The notes under the pieces are model-generated. The model was not told where the DNA came from. It was given only the letters and a program-made list of their open reading frames with translations, and did no database searches. Shown here piece after piece: positions 9,528 to 19,463 of a DNA stretch of 64,000 nt. The position numbers were made by a program, and so were the translations under genes. Positions within the stretch are counted from its first letter, which is position 1. The number at the start of each line of letters is the position of its first letter. Origin of the DNA: Trebonia sp963785645 (GTDB lineage Bacteria; Actinomycetota; Actinomycetes; Streptosporangiales; Streptosporangiaceae). Location of the stretch: the NCBI GenBank assembly GCA_963785645.1, contig CAWAWG010000006.1, positions 620,001-684,000 of the forward strand, given 5' to 3'.

Positions 9528-10136
9528 CTAGTGCGTCTGGCCCGCGCCCGCGACGACGGCGGTGACGCTCAGCTGGTGCGCGGACGAGACGGTGCAGCCC
9601 GTGGCGGTAAAGGGCAGCTCTATCGCCTTGGTCTCATTCGGCGGGTAGACCTTGACCTGAGCGGCGGTCGTCGGCTTGCAGGCCGGCACCGGATAATTCT
9701 CCGCGTTGGCCACCCCCAGCGTCGCGTTTGCCCTGGCGCCAGGAGCGAGCGTGACCAGTGTCGGGGTGTTAGCCGGGTTACGGGTCGCGGCCGCGCCAAT
9801 CTGCACGCCCGACGGATCGGCCAGCGAAACGCCGGGAAATCCGTAAAGCGTGCACGAGGCCGCGCCTATGTTGGTGAAATCAAGGACGGTGAAATCGGTG
9901 CCGGCGGCAGCGCCGCCGTTGCCAAGTGCGATGCGCAGATTCGATGTCGAGCAGGACGGCACGCCCGCCGGGGCAGCGCCGGTTGGCGAGGCGGGCGCCT
10001 GGCTCGATGCCGGCGAACTTACGCTTTCTGACGTACTGTCAGCCGGGCTGGCCGCATCGGAGCTGTGCGAGCCGCAGCCGACGGCGGCAATTGCCCCAAT
10101 GACCATAATTCCACCGATACGCACCTTAAGAGCCAC
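9528..10136 (-). CDS. DUF4232 domain lipoprotein
   Basis: 202 residues from GTG 10136, with AAAGGA about 8 bases upstream. Lipoprotein signal with lipobox AAVGC (Cys21), then a Ser/Ala/Pro linker (residues 25-60) and one DUF4232 domain: CSTSNLRIALGNGGAAAGT, FTNIGAASCTLYGFPGVSL, TLAPGARANATLGVANAENYP and a C-terminal CTVSSAHQLSVTAVV. Two Cys pairs in the domain probably form disulphides. The family is abundant in actinomycetes; the function is unknown, presumably binding at the cell surface. Monocistronic. Confidence 0.85.
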   Translation of the reverse strand: MALKVRIGGIMVIGAIAAVGCGSHSSDAASPADSTSESVSSPASSQAPASPTGAAPAGVPSCSTSNLRIALGNGGAAAGTDFTVLDFTNIGAASCTLYGFPGVSLADPSGVQIGAAATRNPANTPTLVTLAPGARANATLGVANAENYPVPACKPTTAAQVKVYPPNETKAIELPFTATGCTVSSAHQLSVTAVVAGAGQTH

Positions 10137-10734
10137 TGGAGCAATCCTTTCGGTAAAGAAGGCCGGCTCGCACGTCCGCGACACGGCCTCCACAACGCAT
10201 TATCCCGCCTTTTACTTACTCCGCCCGGCAGCACCACCTGAGACGGGGTCCGCTGCCCATACCGCGGCGCCCGGCCCCACGGCCGGCCGCGGTTCGCCGA
10301 CCCAGCCTGGCCCGCAAATCCCCTCAACTACCGCAAGCCAGCCGTCGTCGTACAATCCTCCCCTATCGTCATACGGATCATTGAAAATCTTTTCTTCTGG
10401 TCATTCCACATGTTGCGGCGTCCAGAATTCACTATGATCTCCTGGCATGAACTGCCAGGATGTCGACAAATAACGGCTTCCTTGACGATTCGGGCGGCCG
10501 CAGCGCGCGCCGACCAGCAGACTTGCCTCATAGCCTGCAATTTTATCGATTTCATCAAAAATCACATGCATAAATCTCGCGCGCACAGATCACACAGAAG
10601 GCACAACTTACGGACAGCCTCTGAAAAATCATGGATAACCAATCTAATAAACGCCGGTCTGCGTACATGCAGACAAGCGACTCAATTCGGCTCAAAGGGC
10701 CCATTAGTCGTGCACATGTTGACGGGGGAACATC
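10137..10734. other. A/T-rich intergenic region upstream of the Pls-like gene
   Basis: Nearly 600 bases without a convincing gene. Composition drops well below the rest of the window between about 10320 and 10720, with several A/T-rich tracts that could hold promoters for the genes on both sides. The last 20 bases give GGGGGAA before ATG 10735. The sharp composition shift is compatible with acquired DNA or with a heavily regulated promoter. Confidence 0.5.
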
Positions 10735-13700
10735 ATGGCGACCACACGGTTTGATCCTTTTCTTGATGCGGCAGCTCAGCGGGGGGCGTCTTCGCGCCTG
10801 ACTCGCGCGGTCGCGGCCGCAGGCGCGGTCGCGGTCTATCCGGAGGCTCCGGCGACGGAACCGCGCACGCTGTGGCAGATCTTCGAGGCCACGGCGGCGG
10901 CGTTTCCCGAAGCCACCGCCATAGACGATGGCCAGTCCGTATTGAACTACGTGGACCTGCTCTGGAAGACCCGGCGGGCCGCCAGCCGGCTCGCCTCGCT
11001 CGGCCTGGGCGCAGGCGACCGGGTCGGCATCCGCATTACTTCGGGTACCGCCGAGCTTTACCTTTCCATCCTCGCCGTCTTGTCGGTCGGGGCCGCCTAC
11101 GTGCCGGTCGACGTGGACGACCCGGCCGACCGCGCCGAGCTGGTCTGGTCCGCGGCCGGGGTCCGCGCCATCCTCGGCGACGGCGGCGAACTCACCTGGC
11201 GCAAGCCGGGGGCGGCGCAGGCCGGTGCCCGGCGCCCGGCGCCAGAAGACGACGCGTGGGTCATCTTCACCTCCGGCACGACCGGCACCCCGAAGGGCGT
11301 GGCGGTAACCCATCGCAGCGCGGCGGCGTTCGTCGACGCCGAGGCGAGCCTGTTCCTGCGCGATGACCCGCTGGGTCCCGGGGACCGGGTGCTGGCCGGC
11401 CTGTCGGTGGCCTTCGACGCCTCCTGCGAGGAGATGTGGCTGGCCTGGCGTCATGGCGCCTGCCTGGTGCCGGCCCCGCGCTCGGTCGTCAGGACCGGCC
11501 CTGACCTGGTCACGCTGGCTGGCACGACGCCAGGTCTCCGTGGTCTCGACGGTGCCGACGCTGGCGGCGCTGTGGCCGTCGGGCCCGCCGCGCGGGGTCC
11601 GCCTGCTGATCCTGGGCGGCGAGGCCTGCCCGCGCCGGCTGGCCGACCGGCTGGCGCGGGCAAGGCACCGAGGTGTGGAACACCTACGGCCCGACCGAGG
11701 CCACGGTGGTGTCCTGCGCGGCCCGGCTGTCCGGCGGCGAGCCGGTGCGCATCGGGCTGCCGCTTGGACGGGTGGCGCCTGGCCGTGGTCGATCCCGCGA
11801 GCGGGCAGCCGGTCCCGTGGGGAGAGGTCGGCGAGCTGGTGATCGGCGGGGTCGGCGTGGCGCGCTACCTGGACGCGGAGCGAGGACGCCGTTGCCTTCC
11901 GTCCGCTGGCGGCCCTGGGCCCGGAGCGCGCGTACCGCACCGGTGACCTCGTGCGCGCCGACCCCGAGGGTCTGGTCTATCTCGGCCGGGCCGACGCCCA
12001 GGTGAAGATCCGCGGCTACCGCATCGAGCTGAGCGAGATCGAAGCCGTGCTCATGGAGCTGCCCGGCATCGGGCTGGCGGCCGTCACCACCTACGAGCCC
12101 CTGCCGGGCGTCGTGGAACTGGCCGGGTACTACACCGTGCAGGATCACGCACTGCAGGATCACGCCGGAAGCGGCCCTGGACAGGCAGGCCATTTACAAG
12201 CACCTGCGCAACCGCCTGCCGCGGCACATGGTGCCCGCCTACCTGGAGGAGCTGCCGGACATGCCGCTCCTGCCCGGCGGCAAGGTCGACCGCAGGAACC
12301 TGCCCGAGCCGGCCAGCTCGGCGCCGCTTCAGGGCCGGCCAGGGCTATGTCGCGCCGGCCACCCCCGGCGAGAAGGCGCTCGCTGACGCGCTGGCGGAGC
12401 TGCTGGGGCTCAAGCAGGTGTCGGTGGACAGCCACTTCTTCGACGACCTGGGCATGAGCTCGCTGCTGGTCGCGCACTTCTGCGCCCGGGCCAGGGAACG
12501 GGCGGAGTCGCCGCCGCTGTCGGTCAAGGACGTCTACCTGCACCCGACCATCCGGAGCCTGGCGGCCGCGGTCACCGAGCTGCCCGCCGGTTCCTGGCGG
12601 CCCGGCAAGCCCGCCGGGCCCGGCGACGGTACCGCGCGCCAGCACCGCGCAGTACGTGGCCTGCGGAGCCCTGCAGCTGCTGGCCTTCCTCGCCTCGGTC
12701 GTGGCTCGCCGCGGCGGTCCTGTCCTACGGCTTCACCTGGATTTCCGGCAGCTCGGGCCTGGCGGGACATCTACCTGCGGTCGCTGGCCTTCAGCGCCGG
12801 AGCGTTCTCGCCTGCTCTGCGGCCTGCCTATCCTGGCCAAGTGGACCCTGGTGGGCCGTTGGAAGCCCGCGGGAGATCACGCGTCTGGAGCCTGCCCTAC
12901 CTGCGCTTCTGGCTGGTGAAGACCCTCATCCAGGCCAATCCGCTCGCCCTGTTCACCGGCTCGCCCGTCTACTCGCTGTACCTGCGGGCGCTCGGGGCCA
13001 GGATCGGCCGCCGCGTCGTCATCTTCTCCAGCGACCGTGCCGGTCTGCACCGACCTGCTCGCCATCGGCGATGACACGGTGATCAGGAAGGAATCGTCGT
13101 TCACCGGGTACCGGGCCGTGGCCGGCGTCATCCAGACGGGGCCGGTCAGCATCGGCCGGGAGGCGCTGATCGGTGAGCACACCGTGCTGGACATCGGCAC
13201 CTCGGTGGGTGACGGGTCCCAGCTCGGGCACACGTCGTCCCTGCAGGAGTCCCAGGCCGTGCCCGACGGTCAGCGCTGGCACGGGTCCCCCGCCCAGCGC
13301 ACCGACGTGGACTACCGCTCCGTCGACCCGATCCCCTGCGGACGGCTGCGCCGGACGGCCCACGGCAGCCTGCAGGTGCTCAGCCTGGTCTTCGTGACCT
13401 TGCCGCTGGCGATCGCGGCCGGCGTGGCGGGGCTCACGCAGGGTGCCCGCGGTCGCCTCGCTGGCCGCCCTCGGCGCGCGGGGGTTCACGATGAGCGAGC
13501 TTCTACGAGGACGGGCTGCTCGTCTCCACCGCGGCTGTTCTGCGGCGCGATCCTCGCCGGGGCCGCCGTCGTCATGACGGTCCCGCGCGTGCTGCGCCGG
13601 CTCGTCACGCCCGGCCGCGCTTACCCGCTCTACGGCCTGCGCCACTCGGCGCACCGCGCGATCCGGCTGCTCACCAACATCGAGTTCTACCTTGAGCTCA

Positions 13701-14785
13701 CTCGGCGACAGCTCCTACGTCGCGCCCTACCTGCGCGCCCTCGGCTACCGGATGCCCGACTTCGAGCAGACCGGCTCGAACTTCGGCGCGGACCTTGAGC
13801 ACGAGAACCCGTTCCTCATCGACATCGGTCGTGGCACGATGATCTCCGACGGCGCCACCCTCGTCGACGCCGACTACTCCAGCACGTCGTTCCAGGTGAC
13901 GCCGCTATCGATCGGGCCGCGGCAACTTCCTCGGAAACGCGGTCGCCTACCCGGCCGGAGGACGGACCGGCGAGAACTGCATGATCGCCACCAAGGCCAT
14001 GGTGCCGCTGGACGGGCCGGTCCGGGCCAACGTCGGGCTGCTCGGCTCGCCGTGCTTCGAGATCCCCCGGTCGGCCACCGCGACGACCGCTTCGACCACC
14101 TCAGGACCGGGGAGGAGTTCCGCCGCCGGCTGCGGGCGAAGAACCGGCACAACCTCGGCACGATGGGCCTGTTCCTGGCCGTGCGGTGGGTCACACGCCT
14201 TCGTCATCACCCTGTTCGCCATGGCGCGCGTGGGAGCTCTACCGCGGCAACGCGGTCCTCGTGCTCGCCGGGCTGACGGTCGCGACGCTGCTGTTCAGCC
14301 TCGCGTACTTCATCACGGTCGAGCGGGCGCTGCTGCGATTCGGGTCTCTGCGGCCGCGGTACTGCTCCATCTACGACCCGTACTTCTGGTGGCACGAGCG
14401 CTACTGGAAGCTGATGGCGCCGCTCGTCGGCATGTTCGACGGGACCCCGTTCAAGGGCCCGGTCTGGCGCCTGCTCGGCGTCCGGGTCGGCCGGCGGGTA
14501 TTCGACGACGGGTGCGCCATCGCCGAGCGGACGCTGGTGACGATCGGCGACTACTGCACGCTCAACGCGGGCTCCGTCATCCAGTGCCACTCGATGGAGG
14601 ACGGCATCTTCAAGTCCGACTACACCGTCCTGGAAGACGGCTGCACCCTCGGCGCCGGGGCCCTCGTCCACTACGGCGTGACCATGGGCCAGGGCGCGCA
14701 GCTTCGGCCCGACTCCTTCCTCATGAAGGGAGAAAGCGTGCCGCCTCACGCACGCTGGGGCGGCAACCCGGCGCGCGCGATGTGA
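10735..14785 (+). pseudogene. Pls/PosA family non-ribosomal peptide synthetase, frame broken many times
   Basis: Starts at ATG 10735 after GGGGGAA. Read across frames it gives one long protein of about 1340 residues. First comes an adenylation domain (FTSGTTGTPKGVAVTH, WNTYGPTEATVVS, AYRTGDLVRADPEGLVYLG, QVKIRGYRIELSEIE), then a carrier domain with HFFDDLGMSSLLVAHF (phosphopantetheine Ser), then a membrane region with tandem hexapeptide-like blocks (RVVIFSS..., DLLAIGDDTVIRKESSF, LVTIGDYCTLNAGSVIQC) typical of poly-lysine-synthetase relatives. The frame changes at least 15 times, for example near 11520, 11660, 11765, 11882, 12160, 12335, 12625, 12704, 12764, 12812, 13033, 13445, 13697 and 13915. 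Motifs between the shifts are perfect and no internal nonsense codons appear within the correct frames. That suggests sequence error or very recent decay. A member of this family would polymerise one amino acid into a short isopeptide. Confidence 0.8.
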
Positions 14786-15122
14786 CGGTCCGATCCGGGG
14801 GATCCGAGCCGCCAGGCACGGTCGCCGAGCAGGGCGAGCGCGGCGGGCAGCAGGATCCCCCGGATGACCCCGTCTCCGACCGAGGGTCAGGAATGAGAGG
14901 TTCACCAGTCAGCCGTATTCGTTCGGATGACTGCCTGTTGATTTAGCAGACGGGACGGCCCGCAGCCGCTGCGTCGGACAGCGGCCAGGGACCGGGCAGG
15001 ATTTCTTTCGCCTCCGGCGGGTCGGTTGCTTGCCGGTGATGCATGGGACTGTCCATTGAAATTCTTTGCTCAGTCAGAACGGGTCCGGCTGACTCCCCGC
15101 CGCCGACCGTCTCGGCTCTGGG
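14786..15122. other. Intergenic region with a short minus-strand remnant
   Basis: No full gene. On the minus strand, about 14800-14905, a 35-residue stretch reads GDGVIRGILLPAALALLGDRAW. This resembles the last transmembrane helix and tail of MMPL/RND-type transporters, but a stop lies just upstream, so at most it is a leftover of a lost gene. The remaining bases (14906-15122) hold no recognisable feature. Confidence 0.35.
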
Positions 15123-15663
15123 CTAGCGGCCGATGAGCCCCGCCTCCCAGGCCCAGCCGGCGATCTCAACCCGGTTGCGGACGCCGAGCTTGTTGTGGAT
15201 GTTCGCCAGGTGAGACTTGACGGTGCTGAGCGAGATGAAGAGATCGGCCGCGATCTCGGTGTTGGTCAGGCCCCTGGCAATCGCCTGGACAACCTCGATC
15301 TCCCGCTCCGACAGCGGTGCGACGGGCCGCCGGGCCGCGGGTGCCTGCGCCACCGCGACGTGCCGCAGGAGACGGAGGGTGATCTGGGGAGAGATGAGGG
15401 CGTCGCCGGCGTGGGCGGCCCGGACGGCTTCCGCGAGCAGGGCCGGGCTTGCGCCCTTGAGCACGAAGCCGACGGCACCCGCCCGCAGGGCCCCGTAGAC
15501 GTACTCGTCGAGGTCAAAGGTGGTCACGATCACGACCCGGAGCGGATCGGGCACGCCGGGTCCGGCCACGGCCCGGGTGACTTCGATGCCGTCCTTACCG
15601 GGCATGCGGATGTCGACAAGCGAGACGTCGGGCCGCAAACGCCGGGCGAGGTGCACAGCCTCG
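15123..15663 (-). pseudogene. NarL/LuxR-type response regulator, 5' end deleted
   Basis: The C-terminal 180 residues are a normal NarL-family regulator: EAVHLARRLRPDVSLVDIRM with the phospho-Asp, VVIVTTFDLDEYVYGALRAG, LKGAS, and the LuxR helix-turn-helix (LSEREIEVVQAIARGLTN, AADLFISLSTVKSHLANIH). The first ~45 receiver residues, including the acidic pocket (VLIADD), are missing. Upstream of about 15663 the reading frame is merely the antisense of a truncated permease. A start codon at 15815 would make a chimeric protein with 50 unrelated residues. The promoter and 5' end were evidently lost together with those of the divergent permease, so it is unlikely to be functional. Confidence 0.8.
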
Positions 15664-16247
15664 ATCCTGGTCGGTGCCGAGGCCGGAACCACCGACCTCG
15701 CCAGCGGCGTGTTCCGCGACCTCGTCGCCACCGGCCGCTCCCGCACCGCCCTGTTCCTCGTCCGCATCCCGGCCGCGATCACGATCGCCCTCGCCCTCAC
15801 CCTCAGCGGCTTCACGATCAGCGTCGCAGCCGCCTACGCATTTCACGGCCCGGCCCCCCGCCCCCTCAGCGGGCCTCGCCCTGAAGTTCGCCGCCTGGGT
15901 CGCCCTGGCCACCGTCGTGCAGACCACGCTCGCGGCCGACATCGCGTCGCTCACCGGCTCGCGGCCGGTCACCCTCGGTCGCCGTCATCGGCTGGAACAC
16001 CATCGCCACCGGCATCCTCTACCTGGCCAGCTTCCTCGGCTCTGTCCGTGATCTGGTCCTGCTGATCGCACTCGGCGGCCTGTTCCCCGGGCAGCAGTCC
16101 GGCACCCGCGCCCATCCCGGCTCAAGCATCGCCCTGAACAACTTCAAGCTGCCGATGCCAGCCGTCGCCGCCGCCCTCGTCCTCCTCGCCTGGACCGTCA
16201 TCCCCGTCATCATCGGCGCGCGGCGTACGAGAACCCGGGATGCCTAG
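15664..16247 (+). pseudogene. ABC-2 type permease, 5'-truncated and frameshifted (copy 1)
   Basis: Encodes the C-terminal part of an ABC-2 family permease: AEAGTTDLASGVFRDLVATG, FLVRIPAAITIALALTLSGF, then after a slip near 15870 LALKFAAWVALATVVQTTLA, and after another near 15975 VIGWNTIATGILYLASFLGS to the stop at 16245-16247. At least 70 N-terminal residues are missing at the junction with the inverted response regulator fragment. The second slip is one extra C at 15975, absent from the second copy at 21529, which shows the indel directly. The Gly-rich VATGRSR motif and hydrophobic segments support the family. No ATPase partner is near. Confidence 0.75.
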
Positions 16248-16356
16248 GAACCACGGCCGGACCAGCGCCGCGCCGCGGCCGCACGGCACGGCACGGCTTC
16301 CGCGAACGCCCCGGCTTGCTCAAATACCCCGCTTCGTCAAATGCAGGGCCGGGGCG
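15970..16356. repeat. Direct repeat R1, copy 1 (387 bp)
   Basis: Nearly identical to 21529-21919 and in the same orientation. It contains the permease 3' end plus about 110 bases of downstream non-coding DNA ending in GGGCCGGGGCG. Differences I can see are an extra C near 15975, one T/C change, one T/C change in the PAVAAA/PAAAAA stretch, and GGCACGG unit number in the downstream part. Sequence diverges sharply on both sides. The two copies bracket 5.2 kb. Confidence 0.9.
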
Positions 16357-16864
16357 AGCACCACCAGCAGCGCCCGCTCGTCGCTGACCAGCGCGCCCTT
16401 CTCATCGACGTCGTTCGCGGAAACTCAGCCCGCGCAGACCGAGCCCGCCCAAACCCAAACCCAAGAGCCTTGGATCGAACGGACCGTTGCTTCGCGTCTG
16501 CCGGTCACGACCGCCGACGACGGTCGAGCTGTTCGGCGACGCCGAACGCCCACGGGTCTGCGACCTGGGTCAGCATGATCTGCGCATCGGGCCGCACTGC
16601 GGAGAATTCCGTGACAAGACTCTCGATAGCACCTGGCGAAATCAGAGTCTGTTTATGTATCGACTCACGCCATTTCGCGATGAGTACGCAGGGCGCATTG
16701 TGTGACTAATATCGTATTAACCTGGGTCGCGATATAGCTTACGGCGCGTCACTAACTACAGTTAGTGACGAGCGGCCTGCAGTGCTGCTACGCTCTCCGT
16801 GACCTAAAGGCAGGGCGGTTTTACTGCTCGTTGCCGAAACTGATCCACCGGGGGGCTGGAGCGA
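16357..16864. other. Intergenic region and promoter of collagen-like gene
   Basis: About 500 bases. The first 70 carry a short minus-strand open stretch (VDEKGALVSDERALLVVLAP) that I cannot assign. From about 16590 the composition becomes A/T-richer, and a perfect inverted repeat sits at 16748-16769. The rest, up to the start at 16865, contains GGGGGCTGGAGCG as a weak ribosome site. Confidence 0.45.
16748..16769. promoter_or_regulatory. Palindromic operator-like site
   Basis: GTCACTAACT, two spacer bases, then AGTTAGTGAC: two perfect 10-bp arms, about 95 bases before the start of the collagen-like gene. Size and symmetry fit a homodimeric repressor such as a TetR-family protein. No T-run follows, so it is not a terminator. 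No regulator gene lies next to it. Confidence 0.6.
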
Positions 16865-18680
16865 ATGGGCAATCGGGGCAAAGCGCGTGGCGCGATCATA
16901 AGAAAGCGCAAGGGATCTGAGGTTATGAGCCGGTGGCGCAGTCCTCATCGGAACTGCCGCCATGTTTATGTCGTCTGCGGGCGTCGCCCAGGCGGCGACA
17001 ATGCATGGCGATCAGGCAAGCGCGTTCAGGGGGTTCGCGTCTTCGCTGGCCGGCCAGGCGCGGTACAATCCCCAGCGGTCCCAGACCACAAGCGGACCGG
17101 TGAGAGCGCAAGGACCTCAGGGCGGAAGCGGGCAAGGATCGGGCCAGGGCTCCCTGGCCCGCGGCTCGTGCGCCTGGAAGCGCAGATATCGCCGGATACC
17201 GAGGCCGAGGGGCAGGGCTACCCCGGACCTCAGGGACCGTGTGGCCCGCCAGGACCACGTGGCCCCCAGGGCTACCGTGGGCCAACCGGCTACCGCGGGC
17301 CAACCGGCTACCGCGGCGCCCGTGGATATACCGGAACCCGTGGTGCCCGCGGACTGACCGGCCACCTCGGCCACCCAGGACCCCAAGGACCGCAGGGCAA
17401 GCCCGGACGCCAGGGAACTCTCGGAGTCCAGGGCTTCCGCGGACCGACGGGCTTCCCCGGCAGCCAGGGCGCCCCGGGCGCCCCGGGCGTCCCCGGGCTG
17501 CCCGGCGCCCAGGGTCCCAACGGAGCTCAGGGATCGGTCGGTGCCCAGGGAGACCCGGGACCCATCGGAGATGCAGGGCCAATCGGGCCTCAGGGCATCC
17601 CCGGCATCCCCGGGCTTCCCGGAGTTCAAGGCGCGGTTGGAGTTCAAGGCGCGATCGGACCCCAGGGAGCTCCGGGACCCGTCGGAGACGCAGGACCAAT
17701 CGGGCCTCAAGGCATCCCCGGCATCCCCGGACTTCCCGGACCTCAGGGCACTCAGGGAGCGATCGGAACCCAGGGAGCACCGGGACCCGTCGGAGACGCA
17801 GGACCAATCGGACCTCAAGGCATCCCCGGCATCCCCGGACTTCCCGGACCTCAAGGCACTCAAGGCGCGATCGGACCCCAGGGAGCACCGGGACCCGTCG
17901 GAGACGCAGGACCAATCGGACCTCAAGGCATCCCCGGCATCCCCGGACTTCCCGGAGTCCAAGGCGCGGTTGGAGTTCAAGGCGCGATCGGACCCCAGGG
18001 AGACCCGGGACCCGTCGGAGACGCAGGACCAATCGGACCTCAAGGCATCCCCGGCATCCCGGATTCCCGGAGTCCAAGGCGCGGTCGGAGTTCAGGGCGC
18101 GATCGGGCACCAGGGAGACCCGGGACTCGGAGACGCAGGACCATGGACCCAAGGCATCCCCGGCATCCCCGGAGTCCAAGGAGCGATCGGAGCCCAGGGA
18201 GCACCGGGTACCCCCGGACTCCCCGGAGTCCAAGGAGCGATCGGAGCCCAAGGCGCCGCCGGAGCCCAGGGCGCCCAAGGATTCCCCGGAGCCCAGGGCG
18301 CTCAAGGTCTCGCCGGAGCCCAGGGAGCACAAGGCAGCCCAGGCACGCAAGGTGCCCAGGGTGCACAGGGAGCGCAGGGTAGCTCTTTGGCTCCGAGTGT
18401 CGTGACGGCCACGCAGACCATCAGCCTGCTGCCCGTCGGCTTCTCTACGGCCTCCGCGTCCTGCCCGGCCGGAACGTTCGCCCTGAGCGGTGGCTACACG
18501 TTCAGCAGCAACATCCTCCCGGCCCTGGTCCCTGCCGACAGCTCCGATGCACCGGTCGGCGGAAGCTCAAGCACCGGGCCGACCGGGTGGGCAATAACGT
18601 ACCCGGTCAGCGTCGGGTTGTCGGCCCTCCTGGGCGCAAGCGTGACCGTCTACGCAGTCTGCAGCGGCCCCAGTACATGA
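16865..18680 (+). CDS. Secreted collagen-like triple-helix repeat protein, frameshifted
   Basis: The product has a basic start (MGNRGKARGAIIRKRKG), a hydrophobic signal peptide ending in SAGVAQA, about 170 Gly-X-Y triplets, and a C-terminal globular domain of about 90 residues (VVTATQTISLLPVGFSTASA ... VTVYAVCSGPST). The signal peptide lies in another frame from the start codon (slip near 16930) and the frame returns near 17130-17170. A further slip at about 18058 joins the repeats to the C-terminal domain. Comparison with neighbouring repeat units shows that the last slip is two missing C residues. The triplets are Pro-rich at position X and Gln/Ala-rich at Y. It is probably a surface or matrix protein. 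The first 130 residues are the least certain part. Confidence 0.75.
17570..18236 (+). repeat. Tandem 108/117-bp collagen repeat units
   Basis: Units start at GACGCAGG or GATGCAGG: 17570, 17687, 17795, 17903, 18020 and 18132. Spacings are 117, 108, 108, 117 and 112. Each unit encodes 36 or 39 residues such as GDAGPIGPQGIPGIPGLPG. The 112-base spacing is a 117-base unit that lost two single C residues and one 3-base piece. Such arrays expand and contract readily. Confidence 0.85.
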
Positions 18681-18763
18681 CCGTGTCCAGGAACTAGCTT
18701 TTCCAGGAATCAGCTCAGGGCCCAGCAAGACGGCCTGTCTCGGCCGCCCCTTGGCCCTACGCC

Positions 18764-18809
18764 TTCCGAGTCTGCTTCGGCCCCATATGGGGCCGAAGCA
18801 GACTCGGAA
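18764..18809. terminator. 46-bp perfect palindrome, probable terminator
   Basis: Two 23-base arms (left arm starts TTCCGAGTCTGC, centre CCCAT/ATGGG at 18786/18787) pair perfectly with no spacer. It lies between the collagen-like stop (18680) and the TPR lipoprotein start (18839), followed by ACCCTCTACGGG without a T-run. Long U-less hairpins serve as terminators in actinomycetes; it could also be a dimeric-protein site. Confidence 0.6.
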
Positions 18810-18838
18810 ACCCTCTACGGGAAAGACGGAGAATTTAC

Positions 18839-19441
18839 ATGAAGCACGCCAAGAAAAATCGCGCGATGATCTCCGCGGCTGTCCTGGCGATAGCCGCCAC
18901 GGCTGCGGTTGCCTGCAGCACCTCGCCCAACGCGGCCGGCACCACGGCCAGCAGCAAAACCCCGGCGGCCAAGGGCGCCCCGGCTAACTTGACCGACGGC
19001 AACGAGGTCAATTCCCTCCTGTCGTCTGGCCTTAAGCAGGCGGACAAGAAGAGCTGGTCAGCCGCCACGACTACCTTCCAGAAAGTGCTGACGCTCAGTC
19101 CAGGCAACGTCTACGCCAACTACGACCTAGGGTGGATCGCCCAGAGCACGGGCAAGTCCAACGAGGCGGTCAGCTACTACAAGAAATGCCTCGCGGCCAA
19201 CGCGGCGTACACGCCCGCGATGTACAACGAGGCGATCCTGCTCGAGGCCTCGCAGCCGCAGCAGGCCATCGCCGTGTACGGGAAGATCGTCAGCATCGAC
19301 CCCAAGGCCTCCACCGCGTACCTGCGGATGGCGCTGGTCCAAGCCGAGCAGGGCGACGCCGCCGACGCCAAGGCGAATGACGCCAAGGCCGTCTCCCTTG
19401 ACCCGGCACTCAGCAAGTACAAGCTCCCGGCGAAGAACTAG
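18839..19441 (+). CDS. TPR repeat lipoprotein
   Basis: 200 residues with a lipoprotein signal (MKHAKKNRAMISAAVLAIA, lipobox AVAC, Cys26), a short Ala/Thr/Lys linker, and about four tetratricopeptide helices pairs: SLLSSGLKQADKKSWSAATT, SPGNVYANYDLGWIAQSTGK, AAYTPAMYNEAILLEASQPQ and PKASTAYLRMALVQAEQGDA. It should sit on the outer face of the membrane as a protein-protein adaptor. It lies between the collagen-like gene and a glycosyltransferase fusion in the same direction, so a role in assembling surface material is possible but only inferred from position. Confidence 0.85.
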   Translation: MKHAKKNRAMISAAVLAIAATAAVACSTSPNAAGTTASSKTPAAKGAPANLTDGNEVNSLLSSGLKQADKKSWSAATTTFQKVLTLSPGNVYANYDLGWIAQSTGKSNEAVSYYKKCLAANAAYTPAMYNEAILLEASQPQQAIAVYGKIVSIDPKASTAYLRMALVQAEQGDAADAKANDAKAVSLDPALSKYKLPAKN

Positions 19442-19463
19442 CCGTTACCGAGAAATCAGCCCA

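Noticed and set aside
16923..18350. Long minus-strand open frames across the collagen-like gene
   Set aside because: They are the antisense of Gly-X-Y repeats; low-complexity Ser/Asp/Gly or Leu/Arg translations without start signals. The plus strand has the signal peptide and triplet pattern.
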